From positions 9,171,675-9,235,674 of the forward strand of contig NC_031497.1 of assembly GCF_000237925.1 (NCBI RefSeq): DNA of 64,000 nucleotides. Direction: 5' to 3'. This stretch comes from Schistosoma mansoni. Taxonomy: Eukaryota; Platyhelminthes; Trematoda; Strigeidida; Schistosomatidae. Below, piece after piece: positions 35,030-47,395 of this stretch. Positions within the stretch are counted from its first letter, which is position 1. Each line of letters opens with the position of its first letter. The notes below the pieces were generated by a model, which made no database searches, had not been told where the DNA came from, and saw only the letters and a program-made list of their open reading frames with translations. The position numbers and the translations under genes were made by a program.

Positions 35030-36130
35030 ATGAACCGAACTCCCCAAGAACGTCTGGATGCTCTCCTTAAGTCTGCCGAAGATTTCACTATCATTCAAAA
35101 TATAGACATTTCTCACTATGCACGGTTTATCCGGTCGATGTTTCGTTTGTCTGTCCAGTTCTCAGAAGCAGGTCAAAAAGAAAGAGCGTACATATTATCC
35201 ATAAGAGCTGTTTTGTGTATCCGAGAATTACCTAATCATAATGGTTACCATAGACTGGATCCACGTGTTCAAAACGAACTCAAAAGTCTTGGTAAATTAC
35301 TCCCAAAATCTGCCGAGTTCTTAAAGGATGATTTGAAAAAGAAGTACACAGAGGAATATGAGTTGTATAAAAAGTCACTTAGTATAACTGAATGGAAAGT
35401 GAATACAAATGGGCCAGTGGTACCCTTTCTTAATCATACTTCAAAACCATATGATGACTATCCAGTTGATCCCAACTCTTATAGACACTCCTTGTCTAAT
35501 TTATCTTCAGTTAACGGGACATTATATCCCGCTTTTAATAAAGCCCTCAACTATACTCCCGATGAACTCCCAAGATCTTTGTACAGTAACTACACAGGAA
35601 ATTATGGTTTAACGAAAACATATTTATCTCGACATCTGATTAGTGACTTTTTGAGCCTAGCTAGTAAAAACACTAAAGGAAATCGAGAAACTTGTGGGAC
35701 CCTATGTGGGAAATTAATTAGTGGCAATTTCTATATTACAAACCTTCTAATTCCGAAACAAAGTGGTACTCCAGACTCTTGCGTTACGTATAATGAAGAG
35801 GAAATATTCGAGTACTTAGACAGGAGGCAGCTGATCACATTGGGTTGGATTCATACACATCCTACTCAAACGGCTTTCTTATCGGCTGTTGATCTACATT
35901 GTCAACTGTCTTACCAGACTATGCTTCCGGAAGCGATTGCAATTGTATGCGCTCCTAAGTTCGATGATATTAAATGTTTTTCATTAACTCCTGATCACGG
36001 CATTTCATTCCTGTCAAAATGTAAAAAAACAGGTTTCCATCCACATGCCACAGATCTCCCATTATATGAACAAAGTCAACATGTAATATTTGACGACACT
36101 ATTGAACATTCTTCTGATGATCTCCGATAA
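35030..36130 (+). CDS. STAMBP: AMSH/STAMBP-like JAMM deubiquitinase
   Basis: Zinc metalloprotease that cleaves Lys63-linked ubiquitin chains on endosomes together with STAM/ESCRT-0. 366 codons without an intron. Residues about 5-115 match the N-terminal USP8-dimer/MIT-like helical domain (YARFIRSMFRLSVQFSEAG, AYILSIRAVLCIRELP). Residues 195-366 form the JAMM domain: Glu220 (ETCGTLCGKL), the zinc ligands His275 and His277 in GWIHTHPTQ, Ser285 and Asp288 (LSAVDLH), and the AMSH-specific second zinc site His290, Cys331, His337, His339 (CKKTGFHPH). The protein ends in DLR, as I recall for human STAMBP. The middle (125-185) is Asn/Ser/Pro-rich and shorter than in human (424 residues), so a clear STAM-binding motif is not evident. 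The start ATG follows cttttgtccaaaa and fits the domain start. All catalytic residues are present, so the enzyme should be active. Confidence 0.95.
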   Translation: MNRTPQERLDALLKSAEDFTIIQNIDISHYARFIRSMFRLSVQFSEAGQKERAYILSIRAVLCIRELPNHNGYHRLDPRVQNELKSLGKLLPKSAEFLKDDLKKKYTEEYELYKKSLSITEWKVNTNGPVVPFLNHTSKPYDDYPVDPNSYRHSLSNLSSVNGTLYPAFNKALNYTPDELPRSLYSNYTGNYGLTKTYLSRHLISDFLSLASKNTKGNRETCGTLCGKLISGNFYITNLLIPKQSGTPDSCVTYNEEEIFEYLDRRQLITLGWIHTHPTQTAFLSAVDLHCQLSYQTMLPEAIAIVCAPKFDDIKCFSLTPDHGISFLSKCKKTGFHPHATDLPLYEQSQHVIFDDTIEHSSDDLR

Positions 36131-37719
36131 TTTGAAAGTTCACAATGTTTGTACAGTGAGTTTTGAATGTACAGACTATTCTTTATGCTTTATCTATTTC
36201 ACTTCTTTCTGACCTTAATTTAAGAAACTATAAATGGTTTGCAATATTTTCCTAATGAGACCCTTATTTATTTTTCTTGATTGTCAAATGCTTCTTGTAA
36301 ATGTTTCTGCTATTGATCAACAATCACAAAGGTTTATCACTTGTGAAAGAGATAGAACTTAGTGTTTGATAAAGTTAATTTGAGGATGGATTGAGACTGG
36401 ACAGGGGGAAGAGACGTTTAGAAACTTCGTTGTGGCTGGGCATCTATTTACAGGTGAAGCGTTTCACTGATCAAATAGTTTTAAACCGAGATATGACTGT
36501 AGAAGCATCTCATAGACATAAGTCTTATTGACCTCATAAAAGTCTCTAGAGAATTGTCTAAAACTGGTTCGAAAATCTTATTATCAGATGTAGGGTAATG
36601 TGAATTATTTGGTAGGCAGGAATATCTTTCCCTATAGGCATAGCAATACATTTAGTTCCGTACTATTTCATATGAATCTAAAATGTGTCAACATATATCC
36701 TTTTGGAACCAGCTAACATAAGAATACATAAATTTGTTTGAACCTCCTAGCTATAGGTATATTCCTAATTTTCGTTTAGATTCACTGCGAAGATTTATGG
36801 TATGAAAGGACTAATGTACACTGCCTACAGCATCCTCAAAACCAACCCGGTGATTATGAGTTTATTTGAAGTGCAGATAGACATGACTATGACATCTATC
36901 AGACTAATATATAGCGTATCGCTGCCTAAATCTTACGAATATAAGTTACTTGCGAGACAGATGTTAGATTGCTTTTTGGAACTATTGAAAGATGGCCAGT
37001 CAGTATGTAAAAGATTTATAAAGAATGACTAATTTGGAAAGAAGTATAGGTTCGGAAAATTGTTATCATATCATGATGTTAAGTTTTAGAGGCAGTATCT
37101 AGTCATACCTACTAACGCACACGAAGAATCTGCACTTAGGTTGTTCCCCTGCAACCTGGTACTTCAATTAATTAACATCTTGAATAAGCAATACTATTTG
37201 GAACATCGAAGATTGTTGTTGTTGTTGCATCAACCTATCTTGCATTTAATTAACGTCCCTGTATCCGCATAGTTTGGTCACTTTTATGATTGAAGTACAT
37301 CCCCAAACTTACTCGTACTCTATGATATACTCAGTTTTAAGAGAAGTAACTATTATCTCACTTAACTTTAAGATTCATTTACAAATACGTACTGATACTA
37401 ATGGGATGCAGGGCAAACTGAATGAAAAGTTATCAGGACTTACGCTAAAACATTGAGTGGTAGAAATATCGGCATTTCAATGATATAACTTAGATGAAGA
37501 GTAGTGAAAATAGTATACTTACCCTCAGTAACCTAACTTTACCGATTTTCTTATACGATTAAAAGTTAACCAGTCAGGTAATTACTTCAGCCCTTAATTC
37601 ATATTTCCACGTCAGACCATGTACTTGTTTGTCCCGATAACAATAGTGAATGGTAACTTTGGTATCCATTGATGGACCAGTATTATGCATATTTTTTTTT
37701 ATCGTATAATTGCTAAATA
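36131..37719. other. 3' flank of the STAMBP-like gene, no further gene recognised
   Basis: Contains the 3' untranslated region and AT-rich sequence. A short trinucleotide run (tgttgttgttgttg) lies near 37217. The frame at 36802-37032 has no recognisable family. Confidence 0.35.
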
Positions 37720-38045
37720 ACTAAACTATTCATACTCATGTTCCCCTTATTATAAGCTTTATTTTGACCTATAGACTATTATTGTACGATTTACCATTCT
37801 TGAGTTATCCCTAGTCTATTAATTGCTGCCTCCCACATTTGGCTAAATCTTGTACAAATGATATTTCCTATTTTATTGGTACGATGTGGTCAGTCTGTTT
37901 GGTATATAAACTCAGTATGTTTGAAATACAATGATTCATACCGCAGAGGCTGTTATTGGTGTTCTGGACTTAACTGGCTGGGCTAGGCAGAAGCAGGATC
38001 GATAAGCACTCTAGACTGCTCGTACGGTTTTCGTGTGTTACTGTT
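37720..38045 (+). repeat. LTR-like dispersed repeat, copy A
   Basis: Shares ordered blocks with 48130-48480 (plus) and, in reverse, with 40980-42010: ttataagctttattttgacc, a cgattta block, tctattaattgctg, ttggctaaatcttgtacaaa, then TTTGGTATATAAAC (TATA-like), gaaatacaatgattcat, gttctggact and a gctaggc..agggac-type block. TATA box followed about 25 bases on by a presumed start suggests a solo LTR or LTR-derived fossil. No internal coding region. Confidence 0.5.
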
Positions 38046-38257
38046 CAAATCGATAATTCGCTGCTTTCTGATTGGCGGTTTTACAACGTCATACATTAAC
38101 TAGGCATCCACTTGGCCACAAGTTATAACAGTACTATGGATCAAAAAACTTATGTCTTCTTGTTTTTTAGACATACAGCCTTACATCTGACATCAAAAGA
38201 ACACAGTAAGTGGTCCTGTCGAAATAGACTACAACTATATGCGTTAATAAAGGCCGA

Positions 38258-38262
38258 AAGCA

Positions 38263-38334
<72 letters not shown>
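38258..38334. repeat. TA dinucleotide microsatellite
   Basis: An uninterrupted run of about 35 TA units. It lies downstream of the CLPB stop codon and of a candidate AATAAA (minus strand, 38398-38403). Length is probably unstable. Confidence 0.95.
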
Positions 38335-38335
<1 letters not shown>

Positions 38336-38397
38336 TTAAGAGCTATGATGAAAAACTAATTGCAGAGAAATTTTTTCTTCGCTCGATTCGTTCCTTC

Positions 38398-38403
38398 TTT
38401 ATT
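38398..38403 (-). promoter_or_regulatory. Candidate polyadenylation signal of CLPB
   Basis: AATAAA on the minus strand about 310 bases past the stop codon of the CLPB homologue; no other signal as good is seen closer. Confidence 0.35.
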
Positions 38404-38714
38404 TACCAAATCTCAAAATGGGAATTAAATATCTGCTGTACAAGGCATCTACTGCTGAAAATTTATTAGCACATATCCATTAAAATTAATCCAGCTACTT
38501 TCATAAGTAAGCTTGTTGCATATACTAAGATAAAACATTTGTGTACAACATGCACTGGATATACTGATAAGCTTTAAAAAATCTATTCAACAGAACCTGA
38601 AGTAACAAATTGAGTAATCTGATATGCCAAAAATCGTCGTGTAAGTAAGCAGTCAGTGTCATTTTAATGCACGAAAAATCAGTTCTCTAAAATAGTATAT
38701 GTATATATGTAAAC

Positions 38715-38963
38715 TCATGCCCACGAAACAGTGGTCTGTGTCAAATCAAGAACTTTATTCATTTTGCCTTTTGCATCTGTAACATTAAGTACTATACGCG
38801 GTGGGGAAGATATTGTTGGATCCAAGTTTTCATTTGATTTTTTCGATGACCAAGCTTCATCTTTAACGCTTTTATGACTAACACTGATGTTGACACGACT
38901 ACCGGGATTTAGATGTCCTTGTTCATCAGCTAAAGCGAGGAGACTAATTATCCTACGTTCAAT
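38715..38963 (-). CDS. CLPB: CLPB last exon
   Basis: 82 codons and stop: [20 protein letters not shown], then a Ser/Lys-rich insert ([13 protein letters not shown]) and a beta-rich end ([20 protein letters not shown]). Corresponds to the ERRVVNQLAAAYEQ-to-end part of human CLPB. Confidence 0.93.
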   Translation of the reverse strand: MERRIISLLALADEQGHLNPGSRVNISVSHKSVKDEAWSSKKSNENLDPTISSPPRIVLNVTDAKGKMNKVLDLTQTTVSWA

Positions 38964-41900
38964 CTGAAAAAATTGATCAAACATAAATTCAATATAAAGT
39001 ATCATTCAGTGTGTAAAGACAAAAGATGTGATTTATAGTTTCGCTCTGATGTTAACGAATATTTATTTACCAAGTACTTGGGGCTTCGAGCCATAGTCTA
39101 AATGTAAAGGTTAATTCATACTATCTGGTTGCTCAAACTAAAGTAGGAAGAATGGGGTTTCAACCTGCAACTTAGTGGTTGAAGGCCGAATGTCTTAACC
39201 ATTAAGTTATCACCTTGACGTTGAGTTATATCATTAATAATAATAGTCTAGTAATGATTATATGAGAAAAATAGGTATCCATTATTTTTCTGTTAGCGAA
39301 ATTGCAAATCCGACTACCTGCACAACACAGTAGTTCCCAGAAAAATGAAAGCCTTTGTATCTCCTCATTTGAAGTTATTATCTTGAAATTGACAACTTAT
39401 GCATTGCAGAAAAATTTTACAATGAGAAAACGTCCTCGAGCTTTTCACTCCGGCTAGTATAAGATAATAGTAAGTCAATGTCAGTCACAACGTAGAACTT
39501 CGTATGTACGTACATCAGTTCGAGTTGTCATACTACATTAGCACAGAGATGCAGCTGTCGATTCAAATCCCATAGTGGTAGAAGTAGTAAGAGTATAAGC
39601 ATTATGTGAAAGATAAGAGTTTGAAGATGTTATTGAAGGAGTATAATCTAATGAAATAAATTTGGAAACAGAAAAAAGATAGAGACATGAAGGATTCAGA
39701 AGATTAGAATTTGGCAGAACACAAAGAGTGAATGCACCTTCGTCATTGCAAACGATTTTGAGCCATGTAATTCAAGGTCTCTAACCATCGATTGCTATCA
39801 TCTCACGAATCCCAACCAGGTAGTCTACACCTACCAACATGGCTCAGTCCACTTGTCAGTGACTTCATGGATTTGTGTCACGTTTTGGTCTGGCCGCCCC
39901 TCGCTTTCTCCCAACCTACACCTACACCATAAAACATTGCACGTCGAGGCAGTCGGTGGTTGGGCATACGTAACACGTGTCCCAGCCATCTCAACTGATG
40001 AAGTTTCACTACTTCATCAATCGATTTGCCATCCTTACCTAGTACCCGTTTACGAACGACTGCATTACTTACCCGGTGGTCCCAGGATATACAAACAATG
40101 CTTCGAAGACACTTATGATCGAATACTAGTAGCCTACGAATATCCTCTACTCTTACCGCCCATGTTTCACTGTCATAAAGTAGGACGGAACGAACAGCTG
40201 CACAGTAAACCCGTCCTTTGGTTGGTAGACGGATATCTCGCCTACGCCATAAATGACGCAAGTTGGCGAAAGCTAGACGAGCCTTCTGTATCCGTGCTGA
40301 GATTTCGTCATATACCAGACCCCAAGGGTTGATGAGATTCCCAAAATAAGTGAAGCGGTCAACGCGCTCAACTACTTCACGTTCTATCATCAAGTAAGTC
40401 AATGGCCACACCTACATTCATGAATTGAAAACGATAGTTGATTAAAGTTCCCACAATGTAAAATCATTTAATGAGGTAGTCACTTCTATCTGTACCAAGG
40501 TCAGTCATGTCGATGAAATTACTAAAACAAACACTTCTACTCATCTGAAAGTCATAGAGGATTAATTTGAAATCCATAGTAGTATGACCTATAAAAACGC
40601 GGCGAAATTGGCCAGTCTTACCTCGTAATTGATTGATCTTGCTCCGTAATACACATCATATCCATCAACAATAAGATCTACTACTTCACGATTCCATGTT
40701 ATTGTGAGAGAATGTCTTTTCAATGCCTACAAGAAAAATTACTCTAGGTTATATATCAAGTTCTACACACGAAAAGACATAGTTTATAAAATTAGGTATA
40801 GATAATCTAGTAAGCAAGTTGTGTAACAGACCATAGTGAAAAGATTCAACAAAATACTAGGCATAAATAGGATTTACACATGGTTTATTGATGTTAACTT
40901 ATGCCGTAACACACATGAGTTTACCTGAAAAGTGAAATTGTTATGAATTTTAAAAAAATAAAAAGAAGGCCGTATGCCAATTCGTTATGATTTTATGTCC
41001 GGCTTTTATCATGTGAATTATCCACCAACTGGGATACCACTGTGCCAAAACAATGACTTCGACCGGTATGAGCAGTCTAGCGTCCCTATTGGTCCCTTGT
41101 CCGCCTAGCCCTTCCAAATGAGTCCAGAACGCCAATTTCAGCTTTTGCTATGCGAATCATTTATTTCAAGCATACACGGTTTACATACCAGACAGACAGA
41201 CCACATCACACCATAAAATAGAAAATAATATTTGTACAAGATCAAGCGCCCCCAGATGCCCTGGTACGGCCGAGAGTGGAGAGAGTCCGCTCTCCCTCTC
41301 CAAATGCTCTCACATGGCCAGCGAATATATAGCCTCTGCCAGGGAAGTCCTACTCACTGCCTTCTCCTGGCATTACTGTTGTTTACGAAATTGAGAGGAC
41401 GAAAAGCGAATGTCCGGCGCTTTAACCGGGTTGGTGGACAAGGCGAGTCCACCTAGGGGAGTTGGAAAACCCTGATTCCAAACCAATGGTGCACATGGGC
41501 TCCAGTATCCTGAGGAAACAAATGGCGTACGAATCAATCGTTGATCACCGGCTACCATGGGACTGCATCTCCTCACGATGCTCCACTGCCTTGTGGATCA
41601 GATCTTCCGATCAAAGGCTCCGGGTGTGGGCCCCTAAGAAAACCACCTGCTTCAGTTCGGGCACCTGGGCAGTATCACAGCCCTCAAGCAAATCGAATGA
41701 GATTTGTATGGCGCATATGTATCTGGTGCTTCCTTGTACCAATATTTATGTGTTTAAATAAATAAAACAAGATCAAGCCAAATGTGGCTGTAAACGTGGG
41801 ATACAATAATCAATAAACAATATAATTTACGGACAGTAATTCGTATGATAAGAATCCATAGGTCAAAATAAAGCTTATAATAAGATGAATATAGATATGC

Positions 41901-44900
41901 ACAATCTAATTACTCAATAGTTATACAATAAGAGTATATATAGAATAATCGTCCACTAATAGGTCCCGGAAGTTACCCATACTTATGCCTTCGCTAGGAT
42001 ACAACAGAAATCACTAAAACTACAATATCCCTTAACTTGACCTAAAAACACCTATTGTTATTTCACAAATATGAAAATCAGAGATAAAGTGAAACTAGCA
42101 CAAGTGAAATGTTGTGATTGCCACAACCATTCGCTACAATACAACTGATATAATAATAAATTCATATATCCTCCATTACTCTTCATAACTAATTCCTCAA
42201 ACTCATTTCTATACGTTTGAATTCGTTGACAGTAGGCCAAATGTTTCTGAAGAATTCACAGTTGCACTAAATGTTAACTTTTCCAAAAAACGTATCACCG
42301 ACATCAATTGTGAATTTCAAGAATATCTACTTGTTACCTATAACAAATCATTTTAAAGAGATCTACTTAAGGAAATCAGTCTGGAAAATTGTTTAATTTA
42401 GTAAATCTTTCAACAAATATCAGTCATCTACTGGTTAACACACACACAGGCCAATCATGAATAATTGATTTCAACTATGTGTTATTCTAAAGCTTTATCC
42501 CATAAGGCAAAATAGTCCATTTTCACACTTAAGATTGGTGAAATCACAATCATCTAGAATCAGATTCTTTTCAGTTAAAATCATCATGCGTTCTATTAAT
42601 TTTTCAACGTTGTTGTTTGATATATACTTAGTTCTTGTTTCACAAAAATTATATTCTTTTGAAAGCTAATGACAGAAGAAAAACTGACCTTTTCACTCCA
42701 ACTTTTTAAACTACGATTCACTAGTTCGGTAAGTTCAGATGTAGAGAATGGTAAAAAATAAACCATTTCATTAATACGACCAAGAAACTCATCACGAAGA
42801 AAATGTCTCTGTAATATATTTATGTGAAAAAAAATTCGATAGCAAGTTATTTGGACAATACAGGAGTGAATTCATGACAATGAGAAATATGTAAAAATGT
42901 AACTAATATTATAGGTTGAGAAATACTTTTTAGTTACGAACGTACTACTTGAAGCATGGGAAAATGTAGGTTACAAAGTTGATAGTTTGAACGACTGACC
43001 TACGGTGGTACATAACTATTAATCAGATTTTGATATCCGTTAATACATGAAGAATCGTAATTGAGTATCGTTGCATTATTCTATGGATTAAAAGTTATGT
43101 TGTGATAAACAATTTACGCGATAGTAAATTAAGGGAATTTTTAAACTCTAAAATCTAGCTGCTTGTTCACTATTATTTATGTGCGAATCGATCATTATCT
43201 GAGAAATGATGTGTAATAAGTGAGCATCCATTTGTGTTTGAATTTACAATATTTTCTAACAAAAAATAGTAAAATGATATCTCGAATCAAACAACACGAT
43301 CAAGTTAAAAGAAAAGGATATAAAACATCACAGACTTATCACAGTGTATCAAAGAACTTACACGTAGAAGAGCTAACTGTCGACATTTAAGTCTTGCAAC
43401 AAATAGGATATTGTCGAGCGATTTTATAAGGTTGAAAGCCATTGGCGTCGGCTTCCCAACTTTGGTCAATTTATGACTAGTATTTAATCTTATCAACGTT
43501 GATGTATGTCTTAGCTTATAGTTGATATACTATACATGTTATAGCCTTGCACCAGGACTTCTGAAAATGCATCTGGATCTTAATCACTGGTGAGCGGATA
43601 TGATTATTACTACTCAGGCAAAGTGCATATAAGTTTTCAACAACAACAAAATGAACGGAATTAGAAATTCAGAAGTAAGCAAACAACAAAACTGACATCG
43701 GTGAAAAACACAATCATTAATTCAGTCAGTCCCACTTAATCGAAGAGCTATAATGAGACTGTTTATAAACAATATAGGACCTGGCATAAGACTGTACTGG
43801 TTGCGACAGCTCATATCAATGACGGGAATCTGAGTACAAAATGTTTTGTCTGAAAAGAATAAAGGAACTATAAGTTTACGATTTACAGTAAAACAATGAA
43901 TGAATGCAGATTTGTGATTGTGATCAATTTTGAATCATGACGCTTAAGGGGATTACTTACTGGAGTCCAATTCAAATGTCTCAGTCCTACATTTGAACTC
44001 AGTGATAAATCCATAAAATGAGATAAGAGATTTTAAGACAATGTTTTATATAACAATATATCTAAATAAGCATAAGGTTGACACAAAATAAATGAAAAAT
44101 AAAACTACAATAATAGATAACAGTCTGTCATCATTGTTACTGACCTACTCTACTTACCCTTAAAATCGGACGCATAACTTTTTCTTTAAAGTCTCGAGAT
44201 ATTTCAATGTCAGCTTCTGAAGTAAATTTGGATAGGAAAATAGACATTAAATTTGAAATGTGAGAATAGTGTTACATTTCTTGTCGTATACTGTCAACTT
44301 ATAAATGCCATCTACAACTTTCGAAATTTTGCACTCGTAAAGTAACAGATTTAGAAAATTCAGCTCACTTGATTGTTGATACGTAGTCAAATGTCTCGTC
44401 TGTGTCACAAACGTTTGGTGTAGGATACCGAGATCTTATGAACAAAACAACCTGTTAAGGCTTTATACGATGAACTGACAACTCGAAAACAACCTAACTT
44501 AATAAATAAAAATTGTGTTTCCATTCGTAACTAGCACCAAGACGGATGCTACAGAGGTTACCAAAGTTGAAGCTGGTTTTATCATACGGTTAGTTAATTT
44601 GGCTTTATTATCTTGGCTTGGACTCAAGCAACTTTCCCAAGCTTGATTCCTATAGCATTTTGTATTACGACCATGATAAGAGGATGTTAAGTTAGAAGCC
44701 GTGACCTGTGAAACCAACCAAGATGTAGATAATTACCAACCGTCCTATATAACGAATTAACTAGAGTTTGGAAATATGGATCGACATGAACACTGTGACT
44801 TGAATGTCTAATGACTGTTATGGGATCTAGTGTCGTGTAGAGGGGTCCTTAACGAGGAAAAGACGGCTGTCCATGGTTGATCTCCATCCTGGGAACTCAC

Positions 44901-47355
44901 TAATCGACACGGAGTACGCAGACGATATAGTCCTTTTTGATGAAGATGCTGGGAAAGCAGTTTTCTAATTGTCTTGAACAACAATACACGTTTAGGATGC
45001 GTTTCTCTCCTTCCACATATACAATTTTGCTTTAGGACTAATCTACATCAACCCCTAAACTAATGATGAGAAGTGAAATAATTCAGTACATTGACCAACT
45101 CAATCATTTTGAATGTCTCATTAGCCCTAATGGGTTGGTGCTTGACAAGTCACTCATAATGGTTCAAATGTTTTCACTCTTTGTATTTCTCTTGATCTTT
45201 AAACCCAGTATTCCTTCATACATATCTTTTCATTGTCAATCCCTAGTCTTTCTAATTAAAATTGCTACAACATTATTTTGATTCGTGTTACAATAAGTCT
45301 CATTGATTTCATCGCATCGTACATATGTGGTATGGAAACTTGGGCCGATTGACTTTTGTACCAGACTATATGGTGTACTATTAAATGACAAACCAAACAA
45401 TGAGTTTAAAAAGTAACCATGACAACAAACCATCATTTCCGGAAACGTGTCGTAGTTGTTGCGCATGTTCAGCTATAACTTGACTTCCAACATTCGATGT
45501 CATAATGAATATAGCATCTTTGCAGTTAATTGTAGTGCCACGCCCATCTGTTAACCGTCCCTAATAAGAATATGATGTTTAGTAAATAAGTAGCTAATAA
45601 TATGATGATAACGAAAACGAATTCGGTTTATTAACCCCATTACCTACTCAAATACAGCTTATTTGACATAGTTATTAATATTTAAATATTTACATAAAAC
45701 AGAATATTTGTCTATCATTCCTCACTTTTGAGATTAGCTACTAGTTATACACTACCTCTAATTTTTTTTTACTTGATAACACCAATCTAATAATATATAC
45801 TAACGCATATTACCCCTCGTGGAGCATATGTCGCCAACTAGAAATCTCCAACCTGGACTCTCCTTACAGTTGTTGCCAAGTGTTATTCAGTCTTTTGATG
45901 TCTGCCAAATAAGTATGAGAGTAAATGTAACTGTCTTTTTTATTTGACAACTATCACACTGGAAATACTAAAATAACAGTTATAAGCAGTTAATCCTTTT
46001 AAAAATACGTGTTATATAAAGTAAAGGAAACTTCAAACTGTTAAACATAGCTGAGTAAATATGAAATCTATAAACCAACCATCATATCACCTAATGAGTT
46101 AAGACTTGCCTGCAAATTACATGTTGAATGTACGCAACTACATAATGCAATAATCAAATTTATCTCGAGTTATTTATCTAATCTCAACAAACCATATGTT
46201 TAGAATGTATATTCTTATATTTTAAAATATTAATCGATAAAGAGACCATAAAATGCTTCAAATGTGTTGGTTTCTTTACCTCAAACCATTAATTCAATAT
46301 TAACACTTCTCAGTTTGTATACTGACTAACTGGATGTGCATTAGAATTCTAGTAAAATGATAAAAATGATTACACAATCAATTTCTCTTTATATTTCTTA
46401 TATTGTAGAAACGAAAATAAATTACAGAGCTATAAGTGTTTATGTATCCCTGTTAAATAATAGTGAGCTTTCTTCAAGTTACTGGTATACACATCTTTAA
46501 AGTATGATGGAGCCACCGAATAACTATACGCTGATATTAAATACAGATATAATAAAGTTAATAAGTCAATAAAACTTCTTGAGCGTGAATGTTAACATGA
46601 CATGGAGTAGAAATTGTCACAGAGCCAAACAGATGTCTTCAATGTGTTACCACCACAAATTTCAAACACATTATTACTATGGGTAGTTTATTTCATACTG
46701 ATAATCTGTTATTACTTGTTCTCCAGTTCATTTATTACTGTTAGTGTATCAGTATTTTCATTTTTTGGGTATTTTGTATTGTATGGAATTTTTCCATAGC
46801 TATGACAATCCGGCCTGGCATTCAACTCTGTGAAGTATGTTTGTTTTGTTTCTTTGTGGCTTCTTGGCTCTATTTTCAGCAAATATGTTTTTAAGTATAC
46901 TTACTTTTAGTAGAATGAAAAATACATTAGCATACTTAATCAACATTTGATAATCAAATTTCACAATCACTGCTAATCTATAGGATGTTATAATCAATGA
47001 AATAACAGTATAGTATATAGAACTATAAATTATGCAATGGGAAACATATGATGCACATAAGGTTCAAGTTTTTCTTAACGAAATCATATGACTAAAACAA
47101 TGGATTTCTCATTTGTCTATACATAGATGAACCTGTTGTAGAAACAAACTCGTGATAATCAATAAAACTTAAAGTACACATAAACAACAAATGGTCATAT
47201 TCTTTAAGAGAACAAAATATTTTGCATTTGAAGAAACTATGAAAATGAAATTTAGAGATAAGCGAAAAAAAAACAAGTTCTTGTACTAATAATGTACTAA
47301 CACTTTTATTACTACTACTACTACCCCAGGTGCATATACATGTACGTTACCTGAG

Positions 47356-47395
<40 letters not shown>

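Noticed and set aside
38112-38339. Frame ending in an Ile-Tyr repeat
   Set aside because: The repeat is only the translated TA microsatellite.
39853-40332. 159-codon plus-strand open frame
   Set aside because: It is the antisense shadow of the Perere-3/SR3-like LINE, whose minus-strand frame shows clear family motifs.
41462-41761. 99-codon frame, also found at 55575-55874 and partly at 14974-15273
   Set aside because: It is carried by copies of the 0.52-kb repeat and conserved only because the copies are young. No protein family, and frames on both strands are equally open.
45441-45448. Alternative CLPB donor GTTTCC
   Set aside because: It leaves two bases and would break phase with the next exon; the donor at 45430 keeps phase.
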